Shown here piece by piece: positions 10,308 to 18,939 of a DNA stretch of 64,000 nucleotides. Each line of letters opens with the position of its first letter. Position 1 is the stretch's first letter. The stretch lies in assembly GCA_016702705.1 (NCBI GenBank), contig JADJDM010000008.1, positions 124,001 to 188,000 of the forward strand, read 5' to 3'. The stretch comes from Bacteroidota bacterium (GTDB lineage Bacteria > Bacteroidota > Bacteroidia > B-17B0 > Aurantibacillaceae). The position numbers and the translations under genes are program-made. The notes under the pieces are model-generated. The model searched no databases and had not been told where the DNA came from. It was given only the letters and a program-made list of their open reading frames with translations.

Positions 10308-10338
10308 TTGCACATATACCTTAAATGTGGTATTTTTG
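10308..10338 (+). promoter_or_regulatory. Promoter of the suf operon (TTG-N20-TATTTTTG)
   Basis: TTG at 10308-10310 and TATTTTTG at 10331-10338 are separated by 20 bases. They fit the Bacteroidota sigma-ABfr -33/-7 pattern and the same spacing occurs before gldF and the TetR gene. The first suf gene starts 67 bases further on, leaving a leader of about 60 nt in which I see no obvious regulator site. Confidence 0.65.
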
Positions 10339-10405
10339 TCCAATATTTGGATTTAATCTAAATAAGCATAAAGAAGAAAACACCCTATTTTAAAAACATA
10401 CAGAC

Positions 10406-10732
10406 ATGATTACAGTTTCTGAAACAGCAAGAGAGCATGCGATTAAAATATTGCAAGAAGAAAATCGTCCTGCCGACTCATTTATACGTGTTGGAGTTGA
10501 AGGCGGAGGATGCTCGGGACTTAGTTACAAATTAGAATTTGATAACGTTTCTAAAGAAGGCGATCAAATTTTTGAAGACAATGGAATTAAAATTGTTTGC
10601 GATAAAAAAAGCTTTTTATATTTAGTAGGTACACAACTAGATTATAGCGGCGGAATTAACGGAAAAGGTTTTTCATTTAATAATCCAAACGCATCACGTA
10701 CATGTGGTTGCGGAGAATCATTTTCGGTATAA
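10406..10732 (+). CDS. SufA/IscA-type iron-sulfur carrier (HesB family)
   Basis: A-type Fe-S carrier of 108 residues, normal for the family. It has the three conserved cysteines: one in GGGCSGLSY and two in the C-terminal CGCGESFSV. The protein would accept clusters from the SufBCD scaffold and deliver them to apo-proteins. It is the first gene after the suf promoter and lies 76 bases ahead of sufB. The name sufA is inferred from operon membership; IscA and ErpA are close homologues. Confidence 0.9.
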   Translation: MITVSETAREHAIKILQEENRPADSFIRVGVEGGGCSGLSYKLEFDNVSKEGDQIFEDNGIKIVCDKKSFLYLVGTQLDYSGGINGKGFSFNNPNASRTCGCGESFSV

Positions 10733-10808
10733 ATAACAAGAATTTATTTAAAGTTTGAAAGATTAAACTCTTTTAAATTTTAACTTCTCACTTTTGAATT
10801 AATCAACA

Positions 10809-12272
10809 ATGGCAGCAGAGCAAGACGAAGCGTTAGAACAACACATCAACTCCGAATACAAGTGGGGATTTACCACGGATATCGAATCAGACACTTTTAA
10901 AAAAGGACTGAACGAAGAAGTTATTAAATTACTCTCACACAAAAAAAACGAACCTGAGTGGCTTTTAGAGTATCGCTTAAAAGCATATCGCTATTGGCTT
11001 ACAATGAAGGCGCCTGATAATTGGGCTTACTTTCAATATCCTAAAATGGATTTTCAAGATGTATCTTATTACTCTGCTCCTAAAGTAAAACCAACTTTAA
11101 ACAGCTTAGACGAAGTAGATCCTGAATTAATTAAAACGTTTGAAAAGTTAGGCATTTCATTAGAAGAGCAAAAACGTTTAACAGGAGTTTCTTCAAACAT
11201 AGCAGTTGATGCGGTGTTCGATAGTGTATCTGTAAAAACAACTTTTAGAGAAACATTAGCAGAAAAAGGAATTATATTTTGTTCATTTAGTGAGGCTGTT
11301 CAAGAGCATCCTGAATTAATAAAAAAATACATGGGAATGGTTGTTCCCTTTACCGATAATTATTACACTGCATTAAATAGTGCAGTATTTAGCGACGGTT
11401 CATTTTGCTACATTCCAAAAGGCGTTCGTTGTCCAATGGAATTATCAACTTACTTTCGTATTAACTCATCAGGCACAGGACAATTTGAAAGAACATTAAT
11501 TGTTGCAGATGAAGAATCTTATGTAAGTTACTTAGAAGGTTGTACTGCGCCGCAACGCGACGAAAATCAATTACACGCTGCAGTTGTTGAAATTATTGCA
11601 TACAAAAATGCAGAAGTAAAATACAGTACTGTACAAAATTGGTATCCTGGTGATAAAGATGGAAAAGGTGGTATTTATAATTTCGTAACCAAGCGTGGAT
11701 TGTGTGTAGGCGATTATAGTAAAATTAGCTGGACACAAGTAGAAACAGGTTCTGCAATCACTTGGAAATATCCTTCAGTAATTTTAAAAGGTGATAACAG
11801 TGTAGGCGAATTTTATTCGGTTGCTGTAACAAACAATCATCAACAAGCAGATACTGGTACAAAAATGATTCACATTGGTAAGAACACCAAATCCACAATT
11901 ATTTCAAAAGGAATTTCGGCAGGTGTTAGTAATAACTCATACAGAGGTTTAGTACAAATAAGAAAAGGTGCAATCAACGCACGTAATTTCTCTCAATGCG
12001 ATAGTTTACTAATGGGTGATAAGTGTGGAGCGCATACTTTTCCTTATATTGAAATAAAAGACAAAACCGCTATTGTTGAGCACGAGGCAACAACTTCAAA
12101 AATTGGGGAAGACCAATTATTCTATTGTAATCAACGTGGTATAAGCACAGAGAAAGCAATTGGATTAATTGTAAACGGGTATTGCAGAGAAGTATTAAAT
12201 AAACTTCCAATGGAATTTGCAATTGAAGCGCAAAAATTATTGGCAATTAGTTTAGAAGGAAGCGTAGGATAA
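10809..12272 (+). CDS. sufB: Fe-S cluster assembly scaffold SufB
   Basis: Core subunit of the SufBC2D scaffold on which Fe-S clusters are built. The 487-residue length is typical. Conserved blocks include FSDGSFCYIPKGVRCPMEL, LEGCTAP, the C-terminal QCDSLLMGDKCGAHTFPY (with the cysteine equivalent to E. coli Cys405) and VEHEATTSKIGEDQLFYC. The gene is intact. The next gene follows after 7 bases and is not a suf gene but a GT39 glycosyltransferase. Confidence 0.98.
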   Translation: MAAEQDEALEQHINSEYKWGFTTDIESDTFKKGLNEEVIKLLSHKKNEPEWLLEYRLKAYRYWLTMKAPDNWAYFQYPKMDFQDVSYYSAPKVKPTLNSLDEVDPELIKTFEKLGISLEEQKRLTGVSSNIAVDAVFDSVSVKTTFRETLAEKGIIFCSFSEAVQEHPELIKKYMGMVVPFTDNYYTALNSAVFSDGSFCYIPKGVRCPMELSTYFRINSSGTGQFERTLIVADEESYVSYLEGCTAPQRDENQLHAAVVEIIAYKNAEVKYSTVQNWYPGDKDGKGGIYNFVTKRGLCVGDYSKISWTQVETGSAITWKYPSVILKGDNSVGEFYSVAVTNNHQQADTGTKMIHIGKNTKSTIISKGISAGVSNNSYRGLVQIRKGAINARNFSQCDSLLMGDKCGAHTFPYIEIKDKTAIVEHEATTSKIGEDQLFYCNQRGISTEKAIGLIVNGYCREVLNKLPMEFAIEAQKLLAISLEGSVG

Positions 12273-12279
12273 TTAAGAA

Positions 12280-13716
12280 GTGGAATTAACAGATAACATA
12301 AGTAAACAAATTAAGTACCTGCTGTATTTTTTATTAGCTGTGGTTATTTATTTTGTATTCTTTCATCGCTTGGGCAGTTTTTATATGCGCACATGGGATG
12401 AATCTATTTATGCAGTTAATTCCTTTGAGATGATTGAAAGAGGGAATTATATTGTTCCTTACATTAATGGAAACATCGACATTATAAATGATAAACCACC
12501 TCTATTTTTTTGGCACCAAATCATTTCTTTCAAACTTTTTGGGTATAACGAGTTTGCCGCTAGATTTCCTTCAGCAATATATGGAGCTCTCACTGTGGTT
12601 CTATTGTTTTCCTTTTTAGCAAAAAAATATAATTTCATACTTGGTTTTACTTCTGCTATTGTATTAGCAACATCAATGGGCTTTGTAACATTTCATTCGT
12701 CGAGAACTGGTGATGTGGATTCGATGCTTGCCTTTGGTGTTTTAGCAATGGTAATTAACTTTATTAAATACAAGGAAAGTGGATTGATAAGATACTATTT
12801 GTTTTTTGCCTTGTTTTTAATATTCGCATTCCTTACCAAAACACTCGGAGCATTAATTATATTACCAATCTTTTACTTACTACTTTTCAAAGACAATTAT
12901 AAAGTACTTTTTAACCTCAAATTTCAAGCAATTAATTTACTGGTTATTCTTGCAATTGGTGCATTTTTATACTTTAGAAATAATTACGAAGACCATTATT
13001 TCACCACACATTTTCTTGCTTATTTTGGTCGCTTTAAAACCCAATACAACCCTGACCACAAACAACCTTTCGATTTTTACTTTAATAATCTTATTAATTT
13101 AAGATATTCAATGTATTCAGTTCTATTAATTCCAGCTGCTTATATGGTTTATAAGGAACAAAATACTTCTTTGAGAAATAATATTGGATTTGCTCTAATT
13201 TCCTCTATATTTTTTCTACTCATTTTAAGTTTAAGTTCGAGTAAATGTTACTGGTATGATGTTCCGCTTTATCCCCTATTTGCAATAGCTATAGGTTATT
13301 TTATATGGAAAATAGCCTATAACATTTCTGCAAACCTTAAATCAATTACACTATTTGTATTGTTATTTCTTACTATACCTTCTTACTTTGCAATTAAACG
13401 TTCTCACAACAATGATATTGCAGATGTAAACGCAAGAAAGTGTGAAGTTATTCCAGAATATTTCCATAATCATAAAAACATGCCTTACGCATCTATTAGT
13501 GTTGTTGATGGTAATTACAATAGCCCAACATTGTTTTACAAATATCATTTTCGCCAATACAAAAAAGAAATTATTATTAAACAAGGCAGTGAGCTTAAAA
13601 TAAATGAAATTGTAATTGCAGGAAACGATTCAATAAAAAACTACATAACAACACATTACCAAACCGAACAATTAGAAACATATAAAAACGCAACGATTTA
13701 TAAAATAAAACAATGA
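12280..13716 (+). CDS. GT39-family (ArnT/PMT-like) membrane glycosyltransferase
   Basis: Integral membrane protein of 478 residues with about ten to twelve hydrophobic helices. It carries the hallmark first-loop acidic motif (RTWDESIYA) and the following NDKPPLFFWHQ and AARFPSA blocks of the GT39/ArnT family, which transfer sugars from polyprenyl-phosphate donors on the periplasmic side. It starts with GTG at 12280, preceded by AAGAAG. It sits between sufB and sufC, 7 bases from the first and overlapping the second by 4 bases, so it is translated within the suf operon. Acceptor and sugar are unknown; a link to Fe-S assembly is not obvious. Confidence 0.88.
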   Translation: MELTDNISKQIKYLLYFLLAVVIYFVFFHRLGSFYMRTWDESIYAVNSFEMIERGNYIVPYINGNIDIINDKPPLFFWHQIISFKLFGYNEFAARFPSAIYGALTVVLLFSFLAKKYNFILGFTSAIVLATSMGFVTFHSSRTGDVDSMLAFGVLAMVINFIKYKESGLIRYYLFFALFLIFAFLTKTLGALIILPIFYLLLFKDNYKVLFNLKFQAINLLVILAIGAFLYFRNNYEDHYFTTHFLAYFGRFKTQYNPDHKQPFDFYFNNLINLRYSMYSVLLIPAAYMVYKEQNTSLRNNIGFALISSIFFLLILSLSSSKCYWYDVPLYPLFAIAIGYFIWKIAYNISANLKSITLFVLLFLTIPSYFAIKRSHNNDIADVNARKCEVIPEYFHNHKNMPYASISVVDGNYNSPTLFYKYHFRQYKKEIIIKQGSELKINEIVIAGNDSIKNYITTHYQTEQLETYKNATIYKIKQ

Positions 13717-14468
13717 TTACAATAAAAAACTTACACGCCAACATCGAAGGCAAAGAAATATTAAAAGGAATTAATCTTGAGATTAAAGCCGGTGAAGTAC
13801 ATGCCATCATGGGGCCAAATGGCTCGGGTAAATCAACTCTTTCAAGTGTATTAGCTGGAAGAACTGATTACGAAGTAACAGAAGGTGAAGTATGGTTTAA
13901 CGGAAAAAATCTATTAGACCTACCAGCTGAAGATCGTGCACGTGAAGGACTCTTCTTGGCTTTTCAATATCCGATAGAAATTCCAGGTGTGAGCAATGTT
14001 AATTTCTTAAAAACTGCTATTAACGAAATTCGTGAGTACAAAGGTGAAGCTGCAATTGAAGCAAAAGATTTCCTTGCTTTAGTAAAAGAAAAACAAAAAT
14101 TAGTTGAGCTTGACGGAAAATTAACAAACCGTAGTGTAAATGAAGGTTTTAGTGGTGGAGAGAAAAAAAGAAATGAAATTTTTCAAATGGCCATGCTTAA
14201 TCCAACTTTTGCAATTTTAGATGAAACTGATTCAGGATTAGATATTGATGCATTGCGTATTGTTGCAAACGGAGTGAATACTTTAAAAACAAAAGAAAAT
14301 GCGTTTTTAGTAATTACACATTACCAACGCTTATTAGATTACATCGTTCCTGATTTTGTTCATGTTTTATACAACGGAAAAATCGTAAAATCGGGTCCTA
14401 AAGAGTTAGCACTTGAGTTGGAAGAAAAAGGATATGATGATATTAAAAAACAATTTGACTTAGCATAA
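13713..14468 (+). CDS. sufC: Fe-S assembly ATPase SufC
   Basis: ABC-type cytosolic ATPase that drives conformational change in the SufBCD complex. The 251-residue protein has Walker A GPNGSGKST, signature FSGGEKKRNE and Walker B FAILDETDSGLDIDAL, the last being characteristic of SufC. It overlaps the upstream glycosyltransferase gene by 4 bases (ATGA) and is followed one base later by sufD. Confidence 0.98.
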   Translation: MITIKNLHANIEGKEILKGINLEIKAGEVHAIMGPNGSGKSTLSSVLAGRTDYEVTEGEVWFNGKNLLDLPAEDRAREGLFLAFQYPIEIPGVSNVNFLKTAINEIREYKGEAAIEAKDFLALVKEKQKLVELDGKLTNRSVNEGFSGGEKKRNEIFQMAMLNPTFAILDETDSGLDIDALRIVANGVNTLKTKENAFLVITHYQRLLDYIVPDFVHVLYNGKIVKSGPKELALELEEKGYDDIKKQFDLA

Positions 14469-14469
14469 T

Positions 14470-15753
14470 ATGTCATTAGCATTAGATAATAAAACAAGTA
14501 CAGCTCAATTGCTTCTTAATAAACTAAGTTCTATCTCTGGTAAAAATGAGATTATTGGTTTTGAAGAAATGGGCGCTGCTATACAATACCTAGAAGAGAA
14601 AGGCATTCCAACCAACAAGGATGAGGAATACAAGTATTGTAACATTGATGCAGTTTTTAGAAAAGAATTCAAGAATATTGAAAATAATTTTTCTGTCATT
14701 AGTGCTTTGCCTAAATTGGATGATTGCATTAATGTGTACATGCATAATGGTAACTTTAACAGTGCAGAAATTCATTCAGAAAAAGTAGTTATTTCAGATT
14801 TAAAAACTGCTACTGTTTCTCATAAAGAAATTATTCAGAAACATTTTTGCAAATACATTAATCGTTCATTAACAGCTGCAACTGCATTAAACAGTGCGTT
14901 TACAAACAACGGATTATTTATTTATGTTCCCAAATCAGTTGTTTCACAAAAACCAATTTGTATTCATTATTTAGCAAGCAATGCGGGCGAAGCAATGATT
15001 CATCCGCGCTTGTTAATTGTAACAGAAACAAATGCTGAACTTAATTTTATTGAAAAATATTACGGTTATGAAAACGGAAAATGTTTTGCTACTACAACAC
15101 AAGAAATAATTGTAGGTGATAACGCAAAAGTAAATCATTATCGTGTGCAAGCTGAAAATGTAAATGCATATTCTGTTTCATCTATTGATGTGCAGCAAGG
15201 TGCTGATAGTGTTTACAATTGCAATACATTTATTTTTGGCGGGTCATTAGTTAGAAACAATCACCACATTACCTTAAACGGAAAAAATGGTGAATCGCAC
15301 TTAAATGGTTTATTAATTGCCAACGATTCTAATTTAATCGACAACCATACTTTAATCGACCATGCTGTTGCTAATTGTAACAGTAATGAATTGTACAAAG
15401 GAATTGCAAACGATAAAGCAATTGCAGTGTTTAACGGGAAAATTATGGTTCGTAGAGATGCGCAAAAAACAAATGCATACCAAAGCAGCAAAAATATTTT
15501 GATGAGCGATGATGCAACTGTTAACACAAAACCACAATTAGAAATTTTTGCCGATGATGTAAAATGTTCGCATGGAACATCAACAGGTAAAGTAGATGAA
15601 GAAGCATTATTCTATTTAAAAGCTAGAGGTATTGGTGATACTAGCGCTCGTCGTTTATTATTACAAGCATTTGCACAAGAGTTAATAGATAAAATAGAAA
15701 TCGAATCGTTGCAAGAAGAAGTGTTAGATTTATTTGAAGGGTCGTTGAAGTGA
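14470..15753 (+). CDS. sufD: Fe-S cluster assembly protein SufD
   Basis: Partner of SufB in the SufBC2D scaffold. The 427-residue protein contains the C-terminal block DDVKCSHGTSTGKVDEEALF, which includes the histidine equivalent to E. coli SufD His360, followed by YLKARGI. The first 100 residues are more variable, as usual. It overlaps the sufS start by 4 bases. Confidence 0.96.
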   Translation: MSLALDNKTSTAQLLLNKLSSISGKNEIIGFEEMGAAIQYLEEKGIPTNKDEEYKYCNIDAVFRKEFKNIENNFSVISALPKLDDCINVYMHNGNFNSAEIHSEKVVISDLKTATVSHKEIIQKHFCKYINRSLTAATALNSAFTNNGLFIYVPKSVVSQKPICIHYLASNAGEAMIHPRLLIVTETNAELNFIEKYYGYENGKCFATTTQEIIVGDNAKVNHYRVQAENVNAYSVSSIDVQQGADSVYNCNTFIFGGSLVRNNHHITLNGKNGESHLNGLLIANDSNLIDNHTLIDHAVANCNSNELYKGIANDKAIAVFNGKIMVRRDAQKTNAYQSSKNILMSDDATVNTKPQLEIFADDVKCSHGTSTGKVDEEALFYLKARGIGDTSARRLLLQAFAQELIDKIEIESLQEEVLDLFEGSLK

Positions 15754-16966
15754 TAAACATAGAAGAAATAAGAGCACAATTTCCCATTCTCGCAAGAAAG
15801 GTGAATGGAAAACCATTGGTGTATTTTGATAATGGGGCGACCACTCAAAAACCTCAACAGGTAATTGATGCAATTGTTGATTATTACAGTAACCACAACA
15901 GTAACATACATCGTGGTGTTCATACATTAAGTCAAGAGGCAACTTCATTGTTTGAAGAAAGTAGAAAAACAATTCAAGCTTTTATTAATGCCAAACATGT
16001 ACACGAAATTATTTTCACAAAAGGCACAACTGATTCAATAAGTTTAGTTGCCAATTCTTTCTCTCGCGCATTTTTAAAAGCTGGAGATGAAATTATTGTT
16101 TCAGAAATGGAGCATCATTCAAACTTCTTGCCTTGGCAAAATTTACGTGATGAATTTGGTATTGTACTTAAAGTAATTAAGTTAAAACCCAATGCAGAAT
16201 TAGATATCGAACAAGCTAAAACACTTTTCACATCTAAAACAAAATTACTTGCTATTACGCAGGTCAGCAATACGCTCGGAATCATTAATTCTATTAAAGA
16301 ATTCATTAGCGAGGCAAGGAAACGCGGGGCAAAAGTTTTAGTTGATGGCGCTCACTCTACTCCACACATAAAAGTTAATGTACAAGATTTAGATGCTGAT
16401 TTTTTTGTATTCAGTATGCATACGGTATACGGGCCAACTGGGGTTGGGGTATTATACGGGAAAGAAGAACTTTTGAATGCAATGCCTCCTTACCAATATG
16501 GTGGTGGAATTATAAAATCAGTTACAATAGAAAAAACTGAATTAGCCGAGTTACCAAATAAATTTGAAGCAGGTACACCAAACATTGAAGGCGTTGTTGC
16601 AACAAAAGCATCTATTGATTTTGTAAATAAAGTAGGAATAGAAAACATAAGTGCACACGAACATGCACTACTTTTAAAAGCAACAAAAGCATTAAACGAA
16701 TTGCCTGAAATAGAAATTTACGGAAACACAAAAACAAAGCTGGTGTAATTTCATTTAACATAAAAGGTGTTCATCCATTTGATACAGGAACTATTTTAGA
16801 CCAAATGGGAATTGCTGTTAGAACGGGGCATCATTGCACGCAACCATTAATGCATTGCCTAGGAATACCTGGAACAGTAAGGGCTAGTTTTGCGATTTAT
16901 AATACAGAAAAGGAAGTAGATATTTTTATTGAAGGTGTGAAGAAGGCAATTAAAATGCTAAAATAA
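15750..16966 (+). CDS. sufS: Cysteine desulfurase SufS, frameshifted and lacking the PLP lysine
   Basis: PLP enzyme that takes sulfur from cysteine for the Suf scaffold. The frame breaks after NTKTKLV at 16748. Adding one A to the A5 run at 16730-16734 restores it through RTGHHCTQP (persulfide Cys) to a stop at 16964-16966, giving about 405 residues, the normal length. SEMEHHSN carries the expected His near residue 122. The PLP site is abnormal: the usual DGAQ is DGAH (His202), and the usual S-G/A-H-K is SMHT, with Thr225 (codon ACG, 16422-16424) where E. coli has the Schiff-base Lys226. GPTGVGVLYG follows normally. One indel can be a sequencing error; the several substitutions at the cofactor site are harder to dismiss. 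As read, the product would not be an active desulfurase. Confidence 0.9.
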
Positions 16967-16968
16967 AA

Positions 16969-17009
16969 CCTCCGTGAGCCTCTGTGCCCTCAGTGTCTCC
17001 GTGGTAAAA
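16969..17009. repeat. Dispersed CTCYGTG repeat between sufS and sufE
   Basis: Starting 3 bases after the sufS stop, CTCCGTG, CTCTGTG, CAGTGTC and CTCCGTG units recur roughly every 10 to 12 bases. The segment aligns with the reverse complement of 23871-23907 near ftsK (CTCYGTGA..CTCTGTGC pattern), so it is a dispersed intergenic element. It contains no stop-free continuation of sufE worth keeping. Confidence 0.6.
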
Positions 17010-17018
17010 TTTTATTAT

Positions 17019-17441
17019 ATGAATATAAAAGAAATAGAGCAGGAAATAATAGAAGAATTCGAACTATTCGAAAACTGGGAAGATAAATACCAGTACATCA
17101 TCGACATGGGTAAGGATTTAAAAGGATTGCAAGAACAATATAAAACAGACGACAGATTAATTAAAGGTTGTCAAAGTAAAGTGTGGCTGCACAGTGAAGT
17201 TGAAAATGGAAAAATAATTTTCACTGCCGATAGCGATGCAATTATTACAAAAGGAATAGTTGCTTTAATGATACGAGTATTAAGCAATCATAGTCCAGAT
17301 GAAATAGTGAATGCTGAACTTAGCTTTATAAATGCAATTGGATTAAAAGAACATCTCTCTCCTACCCGTGCAAATGGCTTAGTGAGTATGATAAAACAAA
17401 TGAAATTAGATGCATTAGCATTAAAAACAAAAGTAGTATAA
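17019..17441 (+). CDS. sufE: SufE sulfur-acceptor protein
   Basis: Accepts persulfide sulfur from SufS and passes it to SufB. The 140-residue protein from ATG 17019 (MNIKEIEQEIIEEFELF) has the SufE signature LIKGCQSKVWL with its acceptor cysteine, and the DSDAIITKGIVALMIRVL and LSPTRANGLVSMI blocks. An upstream in-frame start at 16974 would add residues encoded by the dispersed repeat, so I reject it. Confidence 0.96.
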   Translation: MNIKEIEQEIIEEFELFENWEDKYQYIIDMGKDLKGLQEQYKTDDRLIKGCQSKVWLHSEVENGKIIFTADSDAIITKGIVALMIRVLSNHSPDEIVNAELSFINAIGLKEHLSPTRANGLVSMIKQMKLDALALKTKVV

Positions 17442-17445
17442 CAAT

Positions 17446-17775
17446 ATGGCGGCAATAATAATTTCTACAAATCCCGAAATAACACAAAAAGTAATCGACC
17501 AATTAAAAACGTGTTATGACCCCGAAATTCCTGTTGATGTATGGGAGCTTGGATTAATTTATGAAATTAACCTAACAGAGGAAATGGATTTAAAAGTGTT
17601 AATGACACTTACCTCGCCAAATTGCCCGGCTGTTGAAACGCTACCAGCAGAAATGGAAAGTAAACTAAAAGAAATTACTGAATTAAAATCAGTAAAACTT
17701 GACCTTACTTTTGAGCCTACTTGGACAAAAGAAATGATGAGTGAAGTAGCGCAAGTTGAATTAGGCTTTATGTAA
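17446..17775 (+). CDS. DUF59/MIP18-family Fe-S assembly protein (SufT-like)
   Basis: This 109-residue MIP18-type protein has the family core TCYDPEIPVDVWELGLIYEI, LTSPNCPAVETL and the C-terminal FEPTWTKEMMSEVAQVELG. Such proteins act in maturation or targeting of Fe-S proteins. The gene starts 5 bases after sufE and is followed 11 bases later by DUF2480, the usual Bacteroidota suf order. The name sufT is often used for fused or related proteins, so I leave the symbol empty. Confidence 0.93.
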   Translation: MAAIIISTNPEITQKVIDQLKTCYDPEIPVDVWELGLIYEINLTEEMDLKVLMTLTSPNCPAVETLPAEMESKLKEITELKSVKLDLTFEPTWTKEMMSEVAQVELGFM

Positions 17776-17785
17776 TTTTTGTACA

Positions 17786-18298
17786 ATGGAAAATGAAATA
17801 ACAAATAAAGTAGCAACTAGCGGAATCATCACCATTGATTTGGAAGAATTTTACCCTGCTGGTGAAAGAAAGCTTATTGATATTAAGGCGCAGTTATTTC
17901 AAGAATTAATTTTACGCGAAAAAGATTTTAGAGAATACATTAAAACTACAGATTGGTCGGTTTACCAAGATTGTTATGTTGCTATTATTTGCAGTGCAGA
18001 TGCAATTGTTCCGACTTGGGCTTATATGTTGATGAGTTTGGCTCTTGAACCTTATGCAAAAAAAATATGCTTTGGCAATTTAGAACAATTAGAAAGTTTG
18101 CTTTACGAAGAGCAATTAGCAAAACACAATTTTGAGCAATACAAAGATGCAAGAGTTGTTGTAAAAGGTTGCGGAAAATTACCTGTTCCAACACAGGCGT
18201 ATGTTAACCTTAGTGCAAAATTAAAACCGCTTGCAAAAAGTATTATGTACGGCGAACCTTGCAGTACAGTACCGTTGTACAAGGCTCCTAAAAATTAA
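17786..18298 (+). CDS. DUF2480 family protein, suf-operon associated
   Basis: This 170-residue cytosolic protein begins GIITIDLEEFYPAGERKLID and has central CYVAIICSADAIVPTWAYML and C-terminal VVVKGCGKLPVPTQAYVNL segments, all typical of DUF2480. It regularly closes Bacteroidota suf operons. Two cysteines are in conserved-looking positions, but no biochemical function is known. Its 3' end overlaps the convergent barrel gene by 11 bases. Confidence 0.9.
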   Translation: MENEITNKVATSGIITIDLEEFYPAGERKLIDIKAQLFQELILREKDFREYIKTTDWSVYQDCYVAIICSADAIVPTWAYMLMSLALEPYAKKICFGNLEQLESLLYEEQLAKHNFEQYKDARVVVKGCGKLPVPTQAYVNLSAKLKPLAKSIMYGEPCSTVPLYKAPKN

Positions 18299-18866
18299 CA
18301 TTAAATCCTGCTCGGTAAACTAATGGGCCAAATGGTCCGTTTGTGTAAGGCGAATTAGGTGTAGGAACAAATTCATACATCAAAAGAACATAATAACATG
18401 AGTTTGGTCCCATTTGATTTCTCAAGCCAATACCTGCTAAGTTAACATCGGCAATGGTTCGCTTGGATGCAACAATAGAAAAATTATCAGGAACACTTAG
18501 TACATCATACTCCGCTTGCAAAAACAAAAAAGGTAAAGGTTTAATGCGTATGAATGCTCCACCTCCATAAAGCATATATCTATAGGTAAATGCATTATTA
18601 CGAATTGATAAATTAGTGAAAATCCCTTGCAAGCCAACACTAAAAACTTTATTGAATTTATACCCAACATTAGGTGAAAGATCAATTAAACTACCGTTTC
18701 CACTAAATTGCAAACCCAAATTACCACCATAATAAATACTATCCTTCCATGCAATTTTGGGTTTAGGACCTTTTGCTTTCATAGGACGATTGTTTTGTGA
18801 AACAGCCGTAACAACCATTAAAAAAGCAAAAATACCAAGCAGAAAATATTTTCTCACATTTAACAT
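18288..18866 (-). CDS. Secreted outer-membrane protein, beta-barrel-like
   Basis: This 192-residue protein has an N-terminal signal peptide (LLGIFAFLMVVTAVSQ) and Gly/aromatic-rich strands (YYGGNLGLQFSGNGSLIDLS, YKFNKVFSVGLQG, LYGGGAFIRIKPLPFLFLQA). It ends in RAGFNVNF with a terminal Phe, as outer-membrane barrels do. Its role is unknown. It converges on the suf operon and overlaps its last gene by 11 bases. Start choice is not certain, since MLNVRK is the only Met ahead of the signal peptide. Confidence 0.65.
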   Translation of the reverse strand: MLNVRKYFLLGIFAFLMVVTAVSQNNRPMKAKGPKPKIAWKDSIYYGGNLGLQFSGNGSLIDLSPNVGYKFNKVFSVGLQGIFTNLSIRNNAFTYRYMLYGGGAFIRIKPLPFLFLQAEYDVLSVPDNFSIVASKRTIADVNLAGIGLRNQMGPNSCYYVLLMYEFVPTPNSPYTNGPFGPLVYRAGFNVNF

Positions 18867-18939
18867 TTAAGTGTAAATTTACTAAAATAAATGAAAATCA
18901 AGCATAGTAGTGCTTAGTACAATTACATTACGAAAAAAC

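Noticed and set aside
16974..17018. Upstream start for sufE at 16974.
   Set aside because: The extra residues are encoded by the dispersed CTCYGTG repeat and do not match the SufE N-terminus; ATG 17019 fits.
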